Shown piece by piece: positions 1-9,128 of a DNA stretch of 64,000 bases. Below the pieces are notes generated by a model. That model did no database searches, was not told where the DNA came from, and saw only the letters and a list, made by a program, of their open reading frames with translations. Positions within the stretch are counted from its first letter, which is position 1, and the number at the start of each line of letters is the position of its first letter. The DNA lies in the NCBI GenBank assembly GCA_002403375.1, contig DHHQ01000027.1:104276-168275 (forward strand), in the 5' to 3' direction. Source of the DNA: Thiobacillus denitrificans. GTDB lineage: Bacteria > Pseudomonadota > Gammaproteobacteria > Burkholderiales > Thiobacillaceae. A program made the position numbers and the translations under genes.

Positions 1-1448
1 AGCAGGATGATGTCGTACTGCTCCTGCGGATAGGTGGTCTCGACCTGCAGCGATACCGGCTTGCCGATGAAGTCGATGAGCTGGGCGAGGCTGCCCGACT
101 CCTCGTCGAGGAACAGGTCGATCACGCTCTGCGCGGCGACGATGCGGTATTCGCGCGCGTCGAACTGGCGCGCCTCGCGCAGGATCTCGCGCAGCACGTC
201 GTAGCACACGGTCTGCGCAGTCTTGATCTCGCCGCGCCCGGCGCAGGTGGGGCACGGCTCGCACAGCACGTGCGCGAGCGACTCCCGTGTCCGCTTGCGC
301 GTCATCTCGACCAGGCCGAGCGCGGAGAAGCCGGAGACCGTGGTGCGGGTCGGATCGCGCGCCAGCGTCTTCCTCAGCTCGGTGAGCACCGCCTCCTGGT
401 GCTCGGCGTTGTCCATGTCGATGAAGTCGATGATGATGATGCCGCCGAGGTTCCTCAGGCGCAGCTGGCGCGCGATCGCCTGCGCGGCCTCGAGGTTGGT
501 CTTGAAGATGGTGTCGTCGAAGTTGCGGGCGCCGACGAAGCCGCCGGTGTTGACGTCGACCGTGGTCAGCGCCTCGGTCTGGTCGATGATGAGGTAGCCG
601 CCCGACTTGAGGTCGACGCGCCGGCCCAGCGCCCGGGCGATCTCGTCCTCGATCGCGTGCAGGTCGAACAGCGGGCGGTCGGCGCCGTAGTGCTGCAGCT
701 TGTCGAGCACGGCGTGGGTGTAGTGCTGCGCGAAGTCCGCCATGCGCTGGTAGGTCTCGCGCGAGTCGATGAGGATGCGGCTGGTCTCGCGGTTGACGAA
801 GTCGCGCAGCACCCTGAGCGACAGGTCGAGGTCCTGGTAGAGCAGGCACGGCACGCTGCAGTTGCCGCGCGACTGGATGCTGCCCCACAGCCGACGCAGA
901 TACTCGATGTCGGCCTGCATCTCGGCGTCCTCGGCGGTCTCGGCCATGGTGCGCACGATGAAGCCGCCGCTCGCGTCGGCCGGCATCAGCTGGTGCAGCT
1001 TCTGGCGCAGCTGCTCGCGCTCCTCCTCGCCCTCGATCTTCTGCGAGATGCCGATATGCGTCTCCTGCGGCAGGTAGACGAGGTAGCGCCCGGCGAAGCT
1101 GATCTGGGTCGACAGCCGCGCGCCCTTGGTGCCGATCGGGTCCTTGATCACCTGCACCATCAGCGTCTGCCCTTCGTGCAGGATCTGCTCGATCGGGCGC
1201 TCGGGGTCGCCGTTGTGGCGCTCCTCCCAGATGTCGGCGACGTGCAGGAAGGCGGCGCGCTCGAGGCCGATGTCGATGAAGGCCGACTGCATCCCCGGCA
1301 GCACGCGCACGACGCGGCCCATGTAGATGTTGGAGACCAGGCCGCGGCACTTGGCGCGCTCGATGTGCAGCTCCTGCACCGCGCCCAGGTGCAGCACGGC
1401 GACCCGCGTTTCCTGCGGGGTGACGTTGACGAGGATTTCTTCGCTCAT
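1..1448 (-). CDS. rng: Ribonuclease G (3' end cut by window edge)
   Basis: Endoribonuclease of the RNase E/G family, which matures the 16S rRNA 5' end and takes part in mRNA decay in the cytoplasm. About 482 codons are visible from ATG 1446-1448 to the window edge. The family is usually about 485-490 aa, so only a few C-terminal residues are missing. The N-terminal S1-like region follows the usual start MSEEILVNVTPQETR. The catalytic aspartates sit in DVNTGG and IIDFIDM, and the Zn-link cysteines in CPTC, as in RNase E/G. It is the last gene of the rsfS-rlmH-maf-rng run, the standard betaproteobacterial order, 16 bases after maf. Identification is firm. Confidence 0.95.
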   Translation of the reverse strand, partial: MSEEILVNVTPQETRVAVLHLGAVQELHIERAKCRGLVSNIYMGRVVRVLPGMQSAFIDIGLERAAFLHVADIWEERHNGDPERPIEQILHEGQTLMVQVIKDPIGTKGARLSTQISFAGRYLVYLPQETHIGISQKIEGEEEREQLRQKLHQLMPADASGGFIVRTMAETAEDAEMQADIEYLRRLWGSIQSRGNCSVPCLLYQDLDLSLRVLRDFVNRETSRILIDSRETYQRMADFAQHYTHAVLDKLQHYGADRPLFDLHAIEDEIARALGRRVDLKSGGYLIIDQTEALTTVDVNTGGFVGARNFDDTIFKTNLEAAQAIARQLRLRNLGGIIIIDFIDMDNAEHQEAVLTELRKTLARDPTRTTVSGFSALGLVEMTRKRTRESLAHVLCEPCPTCAGRGEIKTAQTVCYDVLREILREARQFDAREYRIVAAQSVIDLFLDEESGSLAQLIDFIGKPVSLQVETTYPQEQYDIIL

Positions 1449-1464
1449 GGACGTGACCTGCGGC

Positions 1465-2076
1465 TCAGACCGCGAGGCCGAAGGCTCTCAGCAATTCAGC
1501 TGTTTCGTATAACGGCAGCCCCATGATGCCACTGTAGCTGCCGTCGACGTGGGCGACGAAGGTGGCGGCGCGGCCCTGGATCGCGTAGGCGCCCGCCTTG
1601 CCGAGATATTCGCCGGATTCGAGGTAGTGCGCGATCGCGTCATCGCCGAGCGCGGCGAGCGTGACGCGGCTGGTCGACACGCGCATTTCCTGCCGGGTGT
1701 CGTGCTGCACCGCCACCGCGGTGTGCACCAGATGCTCGCGGCCGGCGAGGCGTTTCAGCATCGCGCCCGCGTCGGCGCGGTCGGCCGGCTTGCCGAGGAT
1801 CTCGCCGTCGAGGTCGACCACGGTGTCCGCGCCCAGCACCGGAAAGCGCAGCAGGCGCCGCCCGTCCACCGCGCGCCAGCCGCAGGACGCCTTTTCGCGC
1901 GCCATCCGCTGCGCGAAATCGAGCGCGCCCTCGCCGGGCTCGGGTACCTCGATGACGTCCATGCGCCCCGGCACGGCGCGCAGGGCCAGCACGTCGTAGG
2001 GCACTCCGATCTGCTTCAGGAGTTCGCGCCGCCGCGGCGACTGCGAAGCCAGGTAAATCCGTTTGTCGACCAGCAT
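1465..2076 (-). CDS. maf: Maf/YhdE-family nucleotide pyrophosphatase
   Basis: Maf-family house-cleaning pyrophosphatase of 203 aa that hydrolyses non-canonical or modified nucleoside triphosphates. The N-terminal loop reads LASQSPRRRELL, the family's phosphate-binding signature. LGADTVVDLDGEILGKP and the later SGEYLGKAGAYAIQG blocks carry the metal and base-binding residues. ATG at 2076 is preceded by an AAGAAG-like ribosome binding site. The subtype (YhdE for dTTP/UTP versus YceF for m7GTP) cannot be settled by eye, but the SGEYxGKAGAYxIQG form favours YhdE. It sits between rlmH and rng in a co-directional operon. Confidence 0.93.
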   Translation of the reverse strand: MLVDKRIYLASQSPRRRELLKQIGVPYDVLALRAVPGRMDVIEVPEPGEGALDFAQRMAREKASCGWRAVDGRRLLRFPVLGADTVVDLDGEILGKPADRADAGAMLKRLAGREHLVHTAVAVQHDTRQEMRVSTSRVTLAALGDDAIAHYLESGEYLGKAGAYAIQGRAATFVAHVDGSYSGIMGLPLYETAELLRAFGLAV

Positions 2077-2092
2077 TCTTCTTGATTCCCCC

Positions 2093-2563
2093 TCAATCCC
2101 GATGGTAGGGATGTCCCTTGATGATGCATGCCGCGCGGTACAGCTGCTCGGCCAGCAGCACGCGTGCCACCGCGTGCGGCAGCGTCAGCCTCGACAAGCC
2201 CAAGAGCTTGCCGGCGCGCGCCTTGACGCTGTCGTCGAGGCCGTCGGCGCCGCCGATCACGAAGGCGGGCGACACCCCCTCCTGCATCCACCCCGACAGC
2301 CAGGTCGCGAGCTCGCGCGTGGTCACCTGGGCACCGCGCTCGTCGAGCACCACCGGCACGCATCCGGCCGGCAGCGCGGCGAGAATGCGCTCGGCCTCGA
2401 GCTGGCGCGCACGCGCGCCGTCCTCCCCGGCGGCCCGGTGCCCGGGCCGGATTTCGGCGAGCACCAGCGGCAGGTCCGGCGGCATGCGGCGCGCATAGTC
2501 GACGTAGCCGGCCGTGATCCAGGCCGGCATCTTGTGGCCGACGGCGATCAGGTGGAGCTTCAC
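2093..2563 (-). CDS. rlmH: 23S rRNA (pseudouridine1915-N3)-methyltransferase RlmH
   Basis: SPOUT-class methyltransferase of 156 aa, the usual family length, that methylates pseudouridine 1915 in helix 69 of 23S rRNA. It opens with KLHLIAVGHKMPAW. The C-terminal half has the SAM-binding trefoil-knot blocks FVIGGADGLDD and LSRLTLPHAVARVLLAEQLYRA, and it ends in KGHPYHRD. The start codon is GTG (2561-2563), directly abutting the rsfS stop, so it is probably translationally coupled to rsfS. The rsfS-rlmH pairing (two ribosome-related functions) is conserved widely. Confidence 0.96.
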   Translation of the reverse strand: MKLHLIAVGHKMPAWITAGYVDYARRMPPDLPLVLAEIRPGHRAAGEDGARARQLEAERILAALPAGCVPVVLDERGAQVTTRELATWLSGWMQEGVSPAFVIGGADGLDDSVKARAGKLLGLSRLTLPHAVARVLLAEQLYRAACIIKGHPYHRD

Positions 2564-2920
2564 TCAGGCCTGCGGGGTGTTGCGCTGGCGCGCGGCAGCA
2601 CCCGCGTCCCACAGCTCCTCGAGATTGTAATGCGCGCGCACCGCGGGCAGCATGACATGCACCACGACGTCGCCCAGATCGAGCAGCACCCAGTCGCCGG
2701 TGTCCTCGCCTTCCATTCCGCCGACGTGCTCGCCGGCCTCCTTGACCTTCTCGCGGACGCTGTCGGCGAGCGCCCGCGTCTGGCGGTTGGAGTCGCCGCT
2801 GGCGATCACCATGCGCTCGAACAGCGAGGTGAGCTTGCTGGTGTCGAGCACGGTGATGTCGCGCCCCTTGATGTCCTCGAGGGCGTCGACGATCAGCTTG
2901 ATTTTGTCTTCAATGTTCAT
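2564..2920 (-). CDS. rsfS: Ribosomal silencing factor RsfS
   Basis: RsfS/Iojap-family protein of 118 aa. It binds ribosomal protein L14 and blocks subunit joining when nutrients are low. Family blocks seen are the N-terminal helix region, FERMVIASGDSNRQTRALAD, and WVLLDLGDVVVHVMLP followed by YNLEELW near the C terminus. Its ATG overlaps the nadD stop codon (ATGA, 2917-2920), and its stop abuts the rlmH GTG start. It is therefore embedded in a single nadD-rsfS-rlmH-maf-rng transcript. Confidence 0.96.
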   Translation of the reverse strand: MNIEDKIKLIVDALEDIKGRDITVLDTSKLTSLFERMVIASGDSNRQTRALADSVREKVKEAGEHVGGMEGEDTGDWVLLDLGDVVVHVMLPAVRAHYNLEELWDAGAAARQRNTPQA

Positions 2921-3603
2921 GGTTGTCCGTACAGGTGGTGTTCGTGAATATAGTCGAGCACGGCGTCCGGCAGCAGATAGCGCGCGCTGCGGCCCCGGCC
3001 CAGGGTATCGCGGATGGCGGTGGCGGAAATGTCGAGCGGCGTCATCGGTCGCAGCAGCACCGAGCCGGCCGGGCCGGCGTCGCCAGCGTCCGCGACCAGC
3101 CGGTGCGAGACCGCGTCGCGCAGCGTGTCCGGCAGCGCATCGGCGGCCAGCGGCTGCGCCCTAGGCCGCGTCGCGACGATGATGTTCGCCAGCCCGAACA
3201 GAAGCTGCCATTCGTGCCAGGTCGGCAGGCCGAGAAACGCATCGGCGCCGGTCAGGAGCCACAGCGGCCGCGCGTCGCCCAGTTCCGCGCGCAGGGCGGT
3301 CAGCGTGTCGACCGTGTAGCTCGGGCGCGGGCTGTCCACTTCGCGCGAATCGGCCGCGAAGCGCGGATTGCCCGCGACCGCCCGCCGCACCATTGCCAAC
3401 CGGTGGGGCGACTCGGTGCGCGGGGCGCCACGGTGCGGCGGCTGGCCGGCGGGGATGAACAGCACCCGCGCAAGCCCGACCGCCTCGGCCATTTCCTCGG
3501 CGAGTCGAAGGTGGCCATAGTGGACGGGGTCGAAGGTGCCGCCCATCACCCCGACGGCGGCGAGCGGCGCCAGATTGGAAAGTGAAGCGGCGGGCGCGGT
3601 CAA
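2917..3603 (-). CDS. nadD: Nicotinate-nucleotide adenylyltransferase NadD
   Basis: Adenylyltransferase converting nicotinate mononucleotide to deamido-NAD in NAD biosynthesis. The nucleotidyltransferase core GGTFDPVHYGH, with its HxGH-type catalytic motif, and the C-terminal ISATAIRD block identify it. The start is uncertain. The first in-frame ATG (3544-3546) would remove the beta strand (AAVGV) that precedes GGTFDP in this family. I therefore extended to the in-frame TTG at 3601-3603, giving about 228 aa; the alternatives are GTG 3549 or ATG 3546 (209 aa). The gene starts just after proA and overlaps rsfS by 4 bases. Confidence 0.88.
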   Translation of the reverse strand: MTAPAASLSNLAPLAAVGVMGGTFDPVHYGHLRLAEEMAEAVGLARVLFIPAGQPPHRGAPRTESPHRLAMVRRAVAGNPRFAADSREVDSPRPSYTVDTLTALRAELGDARPLWLLTGADAFLGLPTWHEWQLLFGLANIIVATRPRAQPLAADALPDTLRDAVSHRLVADAGDAGPAGSVLLRPMTPLDISATAIRDTLGRGRSARYLLPDAVLDYIHEHHLYGQP

Positions 3604-3620
3604 ACCGATGGGTGAGGCGC

Positions 3621-4901
3621 TCAGCCCCGCACGTGGCCGTCGCCGAGGACGACCCACTTCTGGCTGGTGAGCCCTTCGAGGCCGACCGGACCGCGCGCAT
3701 GGATCTTGTCGGTGGAGATGCCGATCTCGGCGCCCAGCCCGTATTCGAAGCCGTCGGCGAAGCGCGTCGAGGCGTTGACGACGACACTCGCCGAGTCGAC
3801 CTCGCGCAGGAAGCGGCGCGCACGGCCGTAGTCCTCGGTGACGATGGCGTCGGTGTGCTGCGAGCCGTGGGTGTTGATATGGGTCATCGCCTCGTCGATG
3901 CCGTCGACCACTTTCACCGCGATGATCGGGCCGAGATATTCCTCGGTCCAGTCGGATTCGACCGCGGCCTTGAGCCTGTCGGCCGCGACGCCCGCAGCCT
4001 GCAGGATCGCCAGCGCCTCGGGGCAGCCGCGCATCTCGACGCCCTTGCCGGCGAGCATGTGGCCGATCCCGGGCAGCGCCGCCGGCGCGATCGCGCGCGC
4101 GACCAGCAGCGACTCGGTGGTGTTGCACGTGCCGTAGCGCTGGGTCTTGGCGTTCTCGACGATCTTCACCGCCTTGGCGAGGTCGGCGCGGTCGTCTACG
4201 TAGACGTGACAGTTGCCGTGCAGGTGCTTGATCACCGGCACCCGCGCCTCGCCGGTGATGCGCTCGATCAGGCCCTTGCCGCCGCGCGGCACGATGACGT
4301 CGACGTAGTCCTTCATGGTGATGAGTTCGCCCACCGCCGCGCGGTCGGTGGTCTCGACCACCTGCACCACGGTCGCCGGCAGCCCGGCGGCCTCCAGCCC
4401 TTCGCGCACGCAGGCGGCGACCGCCTGGTTGGAGTGCAGCGCCTCGGAGCCACCGCGCAGGATCGCGGCGTTGCCCGACTTCAGGCACAGTCCGGCGGCG
4501 TCAGCGGTGACGTTGGGACGCGCCTCGTAGATGATGCCGATGACGCCGAGCGGCACGCGCATCTTGCCGACCTGGATGCCGGAGGGACGGTACTTGAGGC
4601 CGTCGACTTCGCCGACCGGGTCGGGCAGCGCGGCGATCTGCTCGAGCCCCTCGGCCATGCCGGCGACGGTCTTTTCGGTCAGTTGCAGGCGATCGAGCAG
4701 CGCGCTGTCGTAGCCGGCGGCGCGCGCGTGCTCCATGTCGCGCGCGTTGGCCTCGAGCAGTTTCGCGGCATCGCGGCGGATCGCCGCCGCCATCGCGGCG
4801 AGCGCGCGGTTCTTCTGGTTGGTGTCGGCGCGGGCGATCGCGCGCGAGGCGTCGCGCGCCTGCCTGCCGACCGTCTGCATGTAGCTTTTCACGTCCATCA
4901 T
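3621..4901 (-). CDS. proA: Gamma-glutamyl phosphate reductase ProA
   Basis: NADPH-dependent reductase of proline biosynthesis that converts gamma-glutamyl phosphate to glutamate semialdehyde. The length is 426 aa from the first of two adjacent ATG codons at 4901, close to the usual 417-421. A clear ribosome binding site (AAGGAGG) lies just upstream. The aldehyde-dehydrogenase-type catalytic cysteine is in the YGTCNTTESLL block, and the PRGGKGLI and GSQHTDAIVTED blocks are typical of ProA. The start overlaps the holA stop (ATGA, 4898-4901), so it is coupled to holA. The long in-frame upstream extension is antisense to holA sequence and was discarded. Confidence 0.97.
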   Translation of the reverse strand: MMDVKSYMQTVGRQARDASRAIARADTNQKNRALAAMAAAIRRDAAKLLEANARDMEHARAAGYDSALLDRLQLTEKTVAGMAEGLEQIAALPDPVGEVDGLKYRPSGIQVGKMRVPLGVIGIIYEARPNVTADAAGLCLKSGNAAILRGGSEALHSNQAVAACVREGLEAAGLPATVVQVVETTDRAAVGELITMKDYVDVIVPRGGKGLIERITGEARVPVIKHLHGNCHVYVDDRADLAKAVKIVENAKTQRYGTCNTTESLLVARAIAPAALPGIGHMLAGKGVEMRGCPEALAILQAAGVAADRLKAAVESDWTEEYLGPIIAVKVVDGIDEAMTHINTHGSQHTDAIVTEDYGRARRFLREVDSASVVVNASTRFADGFEYGLGAEIGISTDKIHARGPVGLEGLTSQKWVVLGDGHVRG

Positions 4902-5938
4902 CGTGTCCTCCTTGCCGCAGGCCCGGTGCCCGGGGCGGCCAATGTCATGCCGACGCGCAGCAGCGTATCCCAGGGATCGCCGACGCGCTCCAGGCCCTTG
5001 GCCTGGCGGTCGATCAGCGCGAGGTCGGCCAATGCCGATTCGACCTGCGCAAGCCCCAGGCGTTTCAGCGCCCGCTCGATCTGCGGCGCGCGCTGCTTGT
5101 CGCGTCCCCACAGCGTGCGCATCACCGCCGGCAGGCTGTCGCCCTGCGCCACGGTCAATTTTAGCCTGAGCAGCAGCCCCACCGCCGACGTCACCTGCCA
5201 CAGGATGGCCGGCACCGCCTCGCCGGCGTCGCGCAGGTCGGTCACGATCTGCGCGAAGCGCGCGCCGTCGCCGGCATGGAGCGCGTCGGCGAGCGCGTCC
5301 GCCTCGAGGCGGCTGACGTCGACCACGGCGTGCTCGACGTCGGCCAGCGTCACCCTCCCGGGCGGCAGCAGCAGCGCGAGCTTGTCGATTTCCTGTTGCG
5401 CCGCCAGCAGATTTCCCTCGACCTGGTCGGCGAGGAATTCGAGCGCCGCCCGCTCGGCGGAGAGTCCCTGCTTCGCCAGCCGCCGCTCGATCCAGGCCGG
5501 CAGGGCGGCGCGGTCGACGAGGCGCGCCTCGACGACGACCCCGGCTTTCGCCAGCGCACCGAACCAGCGGCTCTGCAGGGTCTTCCAGTCGAGTCCCGGG
5601 AGCGTGACGAGCGTCAGGGTATCGGCCGGCAGCCTGGCGACGTAGGCCTCGAGCGCCTTGGCGCCGTCGACGCCGGGCTTGCCGGAAGGGATGCGGATCT
5701 CGGTCAGGCGGCGCTCGGCGAACAGCGACAGGTTGTCGCCGCTGGCGAAGATGCCCTGCCAGTTGTAGCGGCCCTGGACGGTATGGACGGTGCGTTCGCC
5801 GTGCCCCGCCGCGCGCGCCGCCGCGCGGATCGCGTCGGCCGCCTCCTGCGCGGCGAGCGGCTCGTCGCCCACCACCACGTAGAGCGGCGCGAGGCCGCGC
5901 GCGAGCTGGTCGGGAAGGCGATCGGCCGGGATGTTCAA
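4898..5938 (-). CDS. holA: DNA polymerase III delta subunit HolA
   Basis: Delta subunit of the clamp loader, the wrench that opens the beta sliding clamp. The length is 346 aa, matching the family. It has the N-terminal LYVVVGDEPLAAQEAADAIR block and the AAA+-like fold region with LTEIRIPSGKPG and EGNLLAAQQEIDKLALLLP. The start is TTG (5936-5938), which overlaps the lptE stop codon by two bases (TTGA), an economical form of translational coupling. The lptE-holA order downstream of leuS is conserved across proteobacteria. Confidence 0.95.
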   Translation of the reverse strand: MNIPADRLPDQLARGLAPLYVVVGDEPLAAQEAADAIRAAARAAGHGERTVHTVQGRYNWQGIFASGDNLSLFAERRLTEIRIPSGKPGVDGAKALEAYVARLPADTLTLVTLPGLDWKTLQSRWFGALAKAGVVVEARLVDRAALPAWIERRLAKQGLSAERAALEFLADQVEGNLLAAQQEIDKLALLLPPGRVTLADVEHAVVDVSRLEADALADALHAGDGARFAQIVTDLRDAGEAVPAILWQVTSAVGLLLRLKLTVAQGDSLPAVMRTLWGRDKQRAPQIERALKRLGLAQVESALADLALIDRQAKGLERVGDPWDTLLRVGMTLAAPGTGPAARRTR

Positions 5939-6438
5939 GACTGGTCGCCGGTGGCGCGCGGCATGCGCTGCAGCCGGCGCAGGATGCGCAGCGCGGCGCT
6001 TTCTTCCATGTCGCGGTACAGCAGCTGCTCCTCGGCCCCCTTGGCCAGCACCTGCGCGTCGTCGTAGGTCAGGTCGCGGTAGAGCTCGATCGTTTCGGCG
6101 TCCGCCAGCACCCGGCCTTCCTGGCCGCTGACGGAGTAGGCCAGCTGCAGGCCGAGCCGGTATTCGGTGACGCGCCCGGCGCCGGACAGCGACAGGATGA
6201 TCTTGCTGCGCGTTTCCTGGCCGACGCGGAGCACCGCCTCGGCCTCGGCGGCGGTCTCCACCAGCCGGGTATGTTTGCTCCTCGCCAGGCTGCTGCGCAC
6301 GCGCTGCGCCACCGCGCTGCCGGCCGGCGCGTCGATGAACAGGCTGCCGAACGACAGGCCGTCGACGCGGCGGAGCTGGAAGCCACAGCCCGCAACGAGG
6401 GCTGCCGGCAGCACTGCGAGGAAGCCGCGGCGCTTCAT
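5935..6438 (-). CDS. lptE: LPS assembly lipoprotein LptE
   Basis: Outer-membrane lipoprotein that plugs the LptD barrel and helps insert lipopolysaccharide. The length is 167 aa. It has a lipoprotein signal peptide with a KRR n-region, a hydrophobic stretch and lipobox LVAGC, the acylated Cys at residue 18, followed by GFQLR, the usual LptE mature start. The LptE-type core continues with SLFIDAPAGS and the strand-rich RVTEYRLGLQLAYSV. The start overlaps the leuS stop (ATGA, 6435-6438), and the end overlaps holA. Confidence 0.93.
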   Translation of the reverse strand: MKRRGFLAVLPAALVAGCGFQLRRVDGLSFGSLFIDAPAGSAVAQRVRSSLARSKHTRLVETAAEAEAVLRVGQETRSKIILSLSGAGRVTEYRLGLQLAYSVSGQEGRVLADAETIELYRDLTYDDAQVLAKGAEEQLLYRDMEESAALRILRRLQRMPRATGDQS

Positions 6439-9008
6439 GCGACGAGGTTCACCAGCCGCCCCGGCACCACGACCACCTTCTTCGGCGGCTTGCCTTCGAG
6501 GTATTTCTGCGCGGGCTCGCTGGCCAGCGCGGCGGCTTCGATCGCCGCCCTGTCGGCGCTCGCCGCAACGCGGATCTGTCCGCGCAGCTTGCCGTTGACC
6601 TGCAGCATGAGCTCGATCTCGTCCTGCACCAGCGCGGCCTCGTCGACCGCCGGCCAGGCCAGCGCGGCGCCCGGCCTGAGCTCGGCGTACAGGGCCTCGG
6701 CGACGTGCGGCACGATGGGGGCAAGCAGGGCGACGGCCGCCTCGAGGACTTCCTGGCGCACGCTGCGGACGACGGCGTCGCCGCCCTCGAGCCTGGCCAG
6801 CGCGTTCATCAGCTCCATCACCGCGGCGATCGCCGTGTTGAACTGGCGGCGGCGCTCGATGTCGTCGCCGACCTTCTGGATCGTCTGGTGAAGCTGGCGG
6901 CGCAGCGCCTTCGCCGCGTCGGGCAACTCGCCGCCGGCGAACGCGGCGACCGCACCGCCCGCCACATGTTCGTACACCGTCTTCCACAGCCGCTTGAGGA
7001 AGCGGTGCGCGCCCTCGACACCGGCGTCCGACCACTCGAGGCTCTGCTCGGGCGGCGCGGCGAACATGGTGAACAGCCGCGCGGTGTCGGCGCCGTACGC
7101 ATCGATCAGCGCCTGCGGGTCGACGCCATTGTTCTTCGACTTCGACATCTTCTCGGTGCCGCCGACGATCACCGGCGCACCGTCGGATTTCAGCATCGCG
7201 ACGCCGTCGCGCAGCTCGACGTCGGCCGGGTTGAACCAGGTCTTCTTGCCGCTGGCGTCCTCGCGGTAGTAGGTGTCGGCGACGACCATGCCCTGCGTCA
7301 GCAGGTTGGCGAAGGGCTCGTCGCTCGCCACCAGGCCCTCGTCGCGCATCAGCTTGTGGAAGAAGCGCGCGTAGAGCAGATGCAGGATCGCGTGCTCGAT
7401 GCCGCCGATGTACTGGTCGACCGGCAGCCACTTGTCGGCGCGCGCGTCGAGCATGCCGCCGGCGAAGTCGGGGCAGGCGTAGCGCGCGTAGTACCACGAC
7501 GACTCGACGAAGGTGTCCATGGTGTCGGTCTCGCGCCGCGCCGCACCGCCGCATTTGGGGCAGGTGCAGTTGACGAAGTCGGCGCGGCGGTTCAGGGGAT
7601 TGCCGGCGCCGTCGGGCACCACGTCCTCGGGCAGTACCACCGGCAGCTGGTCGGCCGGCACCGGCACGTCGCCGCAGGTCTCGCAGTGGATGATCGGAAT
7701 CGGGCAGCCCCAGTAGCGCTGGCGCGAAATGCCCCAGTCGCGCAGGCGGAACTGGGTCTTCTTCTCGCCGAGCCCCTTGGCGGCGAGGTCGGCGGCGATC
7801 GCGTCGACCGCGGCCTCGTAGGAAAGGCCGTCGTACTTGCCCGAATCGACGCAGCGACCACGGCTCTTGTCGCCGTACCATTCCTGCCAGGCGTCGAGCG
7901 AGAAGGCTTCATTCTCGACGCCGATCACCTGCCTGATCGGCAGGCCGTACTTCTGCGCGAAGCCGAAGTCGCGCTCGTCGTGCGCCGGCACCGCCATCAC
8001 CGCGCCTTCGCCGTAGCTCATCAGCACGTAGTTGCCGACCCAGACCGGGATCGACGCTCCGGTGAGCGGATGCGTCACCTTGAAACCGGTGTCCATGCCC
8101 TTCTTTTCCATCGTCGCCATGTCTGCCTCGGCGACGCTGCCCTGCTTGCACTCGGCGATGAACGCGGCGAGCGCGGGGTTGTCCTCGGCGGCGCGGGTGG
8201 CGAGCGGATGCTCGGCTGCGACCGCGACGAAGGTCACGCCCATGAGGGTGTCGGCGCGGGTGGTGAACACCCACAGCTTCTCGTCTCGGCCGTCGAGCTC
8301 ATACGGGAACGCGAGCCGCACGCCGGTGCTCTTGCCGATCCAGTTGGCCTGCATGGTCTTCACCCGCTCGGGCCAGCCCGGCAGCGCGTCGAGGCCGGAC
8401 AGCAGCTCGTCGGCGTACTGGGTGATGCGGAAGAAGTACATCGGGATGTCGCGCTTCTCGACCAGCGCGCCCGAGCGCCAGCCGCGCCCCTCGATCACCT
8501 GCTCGTTGGCGAGCACCGTCTGGTCCACCGGGTCCCAGTTCACGGTCGCCATCTTCTTGTAGATCACGCCCTTCTCGAACAGACGCGTGAACAGCCACTG
8601 CTCCCAGCGGTAGTAGTCGGGCTTGCAGGTGGCGAGCTCGCGCGACCAGTCGATCGCGAAGCCCAGCGCCTGCAGCTGCGCACGCATGTGGTCGATGTTG
8701 GCGTAGGTCCATTGGGCGGGCGGCACGCCGTTGGCGATCGCCGCGTTCTCGGCCGGCAGGCCGAAGGCGTCCCAGCCCATCGGCTGCATCACGTTGAAGC
8801 CGCGCATCGCGTGGTAGCGCGCGAGCACGTCGCCAATCGTGTAGTTGCGCACGTGGCCCATGTGCAGCTTGCCCGACGGATAGGGGAACATCGACAGGCA
8901 GTAGTACTTGGGACGGTCGGAGTCGTCGTGCGCGCGATAGGCCTCGCTGGCCGCCCATTTCGCCTGGGCCGCGCGTTCGATGTCCGAAGGAGTGTATTTT
9001 TCTTGCAT
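6435..9008 (-). CDS. leuS: Leucyl-tRNA synthetase
   Basis: Class I aminoacyl-tRNA synthetase of 857 aa (E. coli enzyme 860). The HIGH signature appears as PYPSGKLHMGHVRNYT, and the KMSKS loop as KMSKSKNNGVDP. The zinc-ribbon and editing (CP1) insertions are present, with CPIPIIHCETCGDVPVP and CTCPKCGGAARRETDT marking zinc-binding segments. ATG at 9006-9008 was chosen because MQEKYTPSDIE is the canonical N terminus. The long upstream in-frame extension runs through the promoter and antisense to the next gene. It is the first gene of the operon running down to rng. Confidence 0.97.
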   Translation of the reverse strand: MQEKYTPSDIERAAQAKWAASEAYRAHDDSDRPKYYCLSMFPYPSGKLHMGHVRNYTIGDVLARYHAMRGFNVMQPMGWDAFGLPAENAAIANGVPPAQWTYANIDHMRAQLQALGFAIDWSRELATCKPDYYRWEQWLFTRLFEKGVIYKKMATVNWDPVDQTVLANEQVIEGRGWRSGALVEKRDIPMYFFRITQYADELLSGLDALPGWPERVKTMQANWIGKSTGVRLAFPYELDGRDEKLWVFTTRADTLMGVTFVAVAAEHPLATRAAEDNPALAAFIAECKQGSVAEADMATMEKKGMDTGFKVTHPLTGASIPVWVGNYVLMSYGEGAVMAVPAHDERDFGFAQKYGLPIRQVIGVENEAFSLDAWQEWYGDKSRGRCVDSGKYDGLSYEAAVDAIAADLAAKGLGEKKTQFRLRDWGISRQRYWGCPIPIIHCETCGDVPVPADQLPVVLPEDVVPDGAGNPLNRRADFVNCTCPKCGGAARRETDTMDTFVESSWYYARYACPDFAGGMLDARADKWLPVDQYIGGIEHAILHLLYARFFHKLMRDEGLVASDEPFANLLTQGMVVADTYYREDASGKKTWFNPADVELRDGVAMLKSDGAPVIVGGTEKMSKSKNNGVDPQALIDAYGADTARLFTMFAAPPEQSLEWSDAGVEGAHRFLKRLWKTVYEHVAGGAVAAFAGGELPDAAKALRRQLHQTIQKVGDDIERRRQFNTAIAAVMELMNALARLEGGDAVVRSVRQEVLEAAVALLAPIVPHVAEALYAELRPGAALAWPAVDEAALVQDEIELMLQVNGKLRGQIRVAASADRAAIEAAALASEPAQKYLEGKPPKKVVVVPGRLVNLVA

Positions 9009-9038
9009 TGCAGCAACCGCTGAAAACCGAGGCGGCCG

Positions 9039-9044
9039 ATTATA
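9039..9044 (-). promoter_or_regulatory. Probable -10 box of the leuS operon
   Basis: A perfect TATAAT hexamer on the minus strand, 31 bases upstream of the leuS ATG in a very GC-rich background where it is rare by chance. I see no convincing -35 hexamer at 16-18 bases spacing, so the call rests on the -10 alone. Confidence 0.5.
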
Positions 9045-9128
9045 CCGCCCGCCCCGCCCCGCCGCGGGGAACACCGGCCGTGCCGCCGGGTCGACAGCTT
9101 TCCGATCACCCATAACAAAGGAGACGCC

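Noticed and set aside
270..1526. Long plus-strand ORF (418 codons) over rng
   Set aside because: It is the antisense shadow of a well-conserved RNase G. In high-GC DNA the opposite strand is often free of stops. The amino-acid composition (Arg/Ala/Asp/Val-rich, no domain) is typical of a shadow.
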